7,958 bases of DNA from NCBI GenBank assembly GCA_023437745.1, contig JAEZFI010000295.1, positions 1 through 7,958 of the forward strand, written 5' to 3'. This DNA is from Actinomycetes bacterium. GTDB lineage: Bacteria; Actinomycetota; Acidimicrobiia; Acidimicrobiales; Microtrichaceae. Shown one piece after another: positions 5,498-7,958 of this stretch (position 1 is the stretch's first letter; each line of letters begins with the position of its first letter). The translations under genes and the position numbers were made by a program. Below the pieces are notes generated by a model. That model had not been told where the DNA came from. It worked only from the letters and a program-made list of their open reading frames with translations, and searched no databases.

Positions 5498-6217
5498 ATA
5501 GCACCGCCGCCGACTGACGAGCCCCGGATCAACGAACGCATCCGGGCACGTGAGGTCCGCCTGATCGACGTGGATGGTGGCCAGCTGGGCATCAAGCCAC
5601 TCCCGGAAGCCCTCTCGATCGCCCGAGCCGCCGAGCTCGACCTGGTCGAGGTGGCGGACAAGGCGAACCCGCCGGTCTGCCGCATCATGAACTACTCGAA
5701 GTACAAGTTCGAGGCGCAGCAGCGGGCGAAGGAGTCGCGACGCAAGTCGTCCAACGTCGTGGTCAAGGAGATGAAGTACCGCCCGAAGATCGGTGACGGC
5801 GACTTCGACACCAAGACCCGCAAGGTGGAGCACTTCCTGGGCGAAGGCCACAAGGTGAAGGTCACGATCATGTTCCGGGGCCGCGAGATGCAGCATCCGG
5901 AGCTGGGCCGCAAGATCCTCGACCGCATCGCTGCCGATGTGGCCGACGTCGGCAAGGTCGAGATCATGCCCCGTCAGGACGGCCGCAACATGACCATGGT
6001 CCTCGGACCGGACAAGCGGGCTCAGCAGGACGCCGCCGCGCGCAAGGCACTCGAGGAGGCCGAAGCGAACGGCACCGCGCCGGCCGAGGGTGCTGCGACC
6101 GAGACCGAGAGCACATCCAGCGACACCGTCGAGGCCACCCCGGCCGAGACCACCACCGAGCCGACTGCCGAGAGCACGAACGGCACGGACCGCGTCGACG
6201 CCGACAGCGACGCCTGA
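5498..6217 (+). CDS. infC: Translation initiation factor IF-3 (non-standard start)
   Basis: IF-3 binds the 30S subunit, prevents premature 50S joining and rejects wrong start codons or initiator tRNAs. The N-domain follows EPRINERIRAREVRLIDVDG (8-27) and LGIKPLPEALSIARAAELDLVEV. The lysine-rich linker is near YSKYKFEAQQRAKESRRKS. The C-domain runs from about 86 to 172, with VKVTIMFRGREMQHPELG and DGRNMTMVLGPDK. A 66-residue Ala/Thr/Glu-rich acidic tail (174-239) makes the protein longer than the usual ~180. The last in-frame stop is TGA 5489-5491, and no ATG, GTG or TTG follows before the conserved N-domain; the first GTG (5570) would remove 24 residues of it. I placed the start at ATA 5498, because infC is known for AUU-class starts that allow self-repression. 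AUU 5480 has a better-placed AAGGA (5469-5473) but is followed by that TGA. The exact start is uncertain. Confidence 0.85.
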   Translation: MAPPPTDEPRINERIRAREVRLIDVDGGQLGIKPLPEALSIARAAELDLVEVADKANPPVCRIMNYSKYKFEAQQRAKESRRKSSNVVVKEMKYRPKIGDGDFDTKTRKVEHFLGEGHKVKVTIMFRGREMQHPELGRKILDRIAADVADVGKVEIMPRQDGRNMTMVLGPDKRAQQDAAARKALEEAEANGTAPAEGAATETESTSSDTVEATPAETTTEPTAESTNGTDRVDADSDA

Positions 6218-6260
6218 CCGCCACCCCCGTCCCCGCCACGGGGCCCGAAACGGAGCAGAC

Positions 6261-6455
6261 ATGCCCAAGATGAAGACGCACTCCGGTGCGAAGAAGCGTT
6301 ACAAGGTCACCGGGACCGGGAAGATCATGCGGCGCCAGGTGAACCGGAACCACATCCTCGAGAAGAAGCCGTCCACCCGCACCCGCCGCCTCGCCGGCGA
6401 GCGTGAGATCACCGGTGGCGACCGGGCCCGTGCCCGCCGTCAGCTCGGGATCTGA
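6261..6455 (+). CDS. rpmI: 50S ribosomal protein bL35
   Basis: A small, very basic protein of the large ribosomal subunit. The 64 residues match the family end to end: MPKMKTHSGAKKRYKVTGTGKI at the start, the RNHILEKKPSTRTRRLAG centre and a short basic tail. The ATG at 6261 is preceded by CGGAGCAG at a short distance. It lies 43 bases after infC, in the conserved infC-rpmI-rplT order, and is very probably on the same transcript. The protein is unmodified in length and has nothing odd. Confidence 0.97.
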   Translation: MPKMKTHSGAKKRYKVTGTGKIMRRQVNRNHILEKKPSTRTRRLAGEREITGGDRARARRQLGI

Positions 6456-6549
6456 GGCAGGTCCAGCAGTAGGTCACGTCGTCGCCGAGCACGTTCGGTG
6501 ACATCCGCATTCGCCGCCTGATCGGGCGGCCCCACGAGGAGGAGTTCCC
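6456..6549 (+). promoter_or_regulatory. Structured rpmI-rplT spacer, candidate bL20 control site
   Basis: The 94-base gap before rplT is longer than the other spacers in this operon. GTCAC (6473-6477) can pair with GTGAC (6498-6502), and GCCGCC (6513-6518) pairs with GGCGGC (6525-6530) around a six-base loop, directly upstream of the strong GAGGAGGAG of rplT. bL20 is known to repress its own operon in E. coli and B. subtilis by binding an mRNA structure, so a similar role is plausible here. No conserved L20-leader motif is recognised. Confidence 0.35.
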
Positions 6550-6948
6550 ATGGCACGTGTCAAGGGTGGCGTTCACGCCAAGAAGAAGCACAAGACCGTC
6601 CTGACCAGGGCGAAGGGCCACTACGGCAACCGGAGCCGCTCGTTCCGGTCCGCCAACGAGTCGGTGATGCACGCGCTGAACTACAGCGCCCGTGACCGCC
6701 GTGCCCGCAAGGGCGAGTTCCGCCGACTCTGGATCCAGCGGATCAACGCGGCGTGCCGCCTGCACGACATCAGCTACAGCCGCTTCATCGCGGGCCTGAA
6801 GGCCGCCGGGATCGAGGTCGACCGCAAGATCCTGGCCGACCTCGCCGTCACCGACCCCGCAGCGTTCGAGGCCCTGGTGGTCGCCGCCAAGGCCGCCGCC
6901 CCCGCCACGCCGGCAGCGTCCAGCGCCGACGACGAATCGGCGGCCTGA
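6550..6948 (+). CDS. rplT: 50S ribosomal protein bL20
   Basis: bL20 binds 23S rRNA early and is required for large-subunit assembly. In other bacteria it also represses its own operon. The N-terminal extension MARVKGGVHAKKKHKTVLTRAKG (1-23) is the long basic helix that threads into rRNA. The globular part includes RRLWIQRINAACRLHDISYSRFIAGLKAAGIEVDRKILADLAV. The family usually ends near residue 117-120; here an Ala/Pro-rich and then acidic tail (KAAAPATPAASSADDESAA) takes it to 132. The start at 6550 has an excellent GGAGGAG just upstream. The downstream methyltransferase begins nine bases after the stop. Confidence 0.97.
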   Translation: MARVKGGVHAKKKHKTVLTRAKGHYGNRSRSFRSANESVMHALNYSARDRRARKGEFRRLWIQRINAACRLHDISYSRFIAGLKAAGIEVDRKILADLAVTDPAAFEALVVAAKAAAPATPAASSADDESAA

Positions 6949-6956
6949 GCGACGAG

Positions 6957-7754
6957 GTGGACCGTCGGGAGCCCCTCGGGGCTCGCCATCCGGAGATCGC
7001 GAGACTGCGGCGCCTCACGGGGCGCCGCAGTGCGCGTCGGGACGACGGTTGCTTCGTCGTCGAGGGGCACACGCTGCTCGGCGAGCTGCTCGCGTCGGAC
7101 CTCGACGTCGAGGTCGTGTACCACTCCGTCGACGTGGACCCTCCCGACGACGTCGCGCCGGAGCTGCTGCAGCCGGTCGCGGCGGGAGTGCTGGAGCGGG
7201 CCCTCGACACCGTGACGTCGCGGGGTGTCGCGGCCGTCGCAGCGATCCCCGACCCCGACCTCGGCGCCGTGCTCGCCACGGCCGCCGCCGCTGGGCGTCC
7301 CGTCGTCGTCGCCGTGGAGCTGGCCGATCCAGGGAACCTCGGCACGATCGTGCGGGCCGCAGAGGCCTCGGGGTGCGCCGCGCTCCTGACGACGGAGCGG
7401 ACCGTCGACCTGTGGTCGCCCAAGGTCGTCCGGTCGGCCGCCGGCGCGTCGTTCAGGATGCCGGTGCTCGACGTGGGCTCGGCCGCCCGCACGATCGACG
7501 CCTGCGCAGCGGCGGGCTTCGCCACCGTGGCGCTGGTGCTCGACGGCGACGTCGCGATCGACGACGCCGACCTCTCCGGCGCGGCGGCGATCGTCGTGGG
7601 GAACGAGGCCCACGGTCTCCCCGAGGAGATCGCCGACGTGTGCGGGACGCGGGCCCGGATCGTCATGGAGGGCCCCACCGAGTCGCTCAACGTGGCGATG
7701 GCCACCACGGTGGTCTGCTTCGAGGCGCTGCGGCAGCGCCGGGCCCTCGCCTGA
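6957..7754 (+). CDS. SpoU/TrmH-family RNA 2'-O-methyltransferase (second of two)
   Basis: A 265-residue predicted SAM-dependent ribose methyltransferase acting on rRNA or tRNA. An N-terminal SpoU substrate-binding domain (about 10-100, with HPEIARLRRLTGRRSARRDDG and CFVVEG) precedes the knot domain. Motif 1 is DPGNLGTIVRAAEASG (124-139, N127 and R133), motif 2 is IVVGNEAHGLPEE (212-224), and motif 3 is MEGPTESLNVAMATT (237-251, N245). I chose GTG 6957, nine bases after the rplT stop. A CTG at 6945 overlapping that stop is also in frame, and the ribosome-binding sequence is weak for both, so translational coupling to rplT is likely. Its position between rplT and pheS is the standard actinobacterial arrangement and suggests an rRNA target, but the modified nucleotide cannot be read from sequence. 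Confidence 0.9.
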   Translation: MDRREPLGARHPEIARLRRLTGRRSARRDDGCFVVEGHTLLGELLASDLDVEVVYHSVDVDPPDDVAPELLQPVAAGVLERALDTVTSRGVAAVAAIPDPDLGAVLATAAAAGRPVVVAVELADPGNLGTIVRAAEASGCAALLTTERTVDLWSPKVVRSAAGASFRMPVLDVGSAARTIDACAAAGFATVALVLDGDVAIDDADLSGAAAIVVGNEAHGLPEEIADVCGTRARIVMEGPTESLNVAMATTVVCFEALRQRRALA

Positions 7755-7803
7755 CCGGCAACTGATTCCCGGCGCAGCAGCGGCCTCGGCCAGAATGTCC
7801 GCC

Positions 7804-7958
7804 ATGACCGACATCGCTGCGCAGGCCGCCACCGTCGTGGAGTCGGCCACCGGACGGATCGCCGCGGCGGCGTCGCTGGAGGAGCTGAAGGCCCTCGACG
7901 CCGAGCTGCTGGGCAAGACCTCGGAGCTCGGGTCGCTGAAGGCGTCGCTGCGCGACGC
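7804..7958 (+). CDS. pheS: Phenylalanyl-tRNA synthetase alpha subunit, N-terminal part, partial
   Basis: The frame is open to the window end and shows 51 full codons of the alpha subunit's N-terminal coiled-coil domain, which contacts tRNA-Phe. The segment AAASLEELKALDAELLGKTSEL, then GSLKASLRD, matches the usual helix and LGKKSEL-L block before the catalytic domain. The identification rests on that short match and on position after infC-rpmI-rplT-methyltransferase, where pheS-pheT normally follows. ATG 7795 is in frame three codons earlier and is an alternative start. I favour 7804 because CAGAAT lies seven bases upstream, as a leaderless -10 would, though read-through from the operon is also possible. 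The catalytic domain is outside the window. Confidence 0.8.
   Translation, partial: MTDIAAQAATVVESATGRIAAAASLEELKALDAELLGKTSELGSLKASLRD

Noticed and set aside
5167..5688. N-terminal extension of the DUF1844 protein into the infC region
   Set aside because: The extension is Arg/Ser/Pro-rich and runs antisense through infC, whereas ATG 5166 has a well-placed AAGGA.
5570..6217. infC starting at GTG 5570
   Set aside because: This would remove INERIRAREVRLID, part of the conserved IF-3 N-domain, and has no Shine-Dalgarno sequence. The protein must start further upstream.
7755..7803. T-box or other tRNA-sensing leader before pheS
   Set aside because: Only 49 bases separate it from the previous gene, with no T-box sequence or terminator.
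1..7958. Mobile elements, CRISPR arrays, tRNA or rRNA genes, toxin-antitoxin or defence genes
   Set aside because: No transposase, integrase, spaced direct repeats, cloverleaf or rRNA segments were recognised. All genes are housekeeping families with uniform composition.

Overview
The window is very GC-rich DNA (third codon positions are almost all G or C) from what looks like a chromosomal core region of a high-GC actinobacterium. Gene order, protein style and the C-terminal decorations on IF3 and bL20 suggest an Acidimicrobiia-type lineage (Ilumatobacter/Iamia-like). That placement is an inference from pattern memory, not a database result. I see no mobile element, CRISPR array, tRNA or rRNA.

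Layout. (1) 1-644, plus: the 3' end of a GTP cyclohydrolase II gene (ribA or the end of ribBA) overlaps ribH by one base in a TGATG junction; these are late steps of riboflavin synthesis. (2) 720-1544, minus: a SpoU/TrmH-family RNA methyltransferase, convergent with ribH and divergent from hisG. (3) 1651-4653, plus: long-form hisG, a small degenerate cold-shock-domain protein, and an oligoendopeptidase F-like M3 peptidase. (4) 4720-5166, minus: a DUF1844 protein, convergent with the peptidase. (5) 5167-5497: a gene-free stretch that probably holds the infC promoter and a structured leader. (6) 5498-7958, plus: infC, rpmI, rplT, a second SpoU/TrmH methyltransferase and the start of pheS. This is the classic IF3-L35-L20-methyltransferase-PheS translation cluster of Actinobacteria.

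No wholly new multi-gene system is visible; the proteins belong to known families. The most interesting signals lie between genes. Both convergent gene pairs are separated by a long, nearly perfect palindrome. The two palindromes share a core (TGGCGCG, optional G, ATCCACG) but have unrelated outer arms that each keep full self-complementarity, which looks like a dispersed bidirectional-terminator or palindromic repeat family under compensatory evolution. Second, infC has no ATG, GTG or TTG between the last in-frame stop and its conserved N-terminus. Possible explanations are a rare ATA start overlapping the stop of a short upstream frame (ATAG), an AUU start followed by an in-frame UGA, a frameshift, or a sequence error. 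Third, the spoU and hisG genes each carry a TANNNT box exactly 6 bases before a GTG, which indicates leaderless transcripts from a divergent promoter pair.
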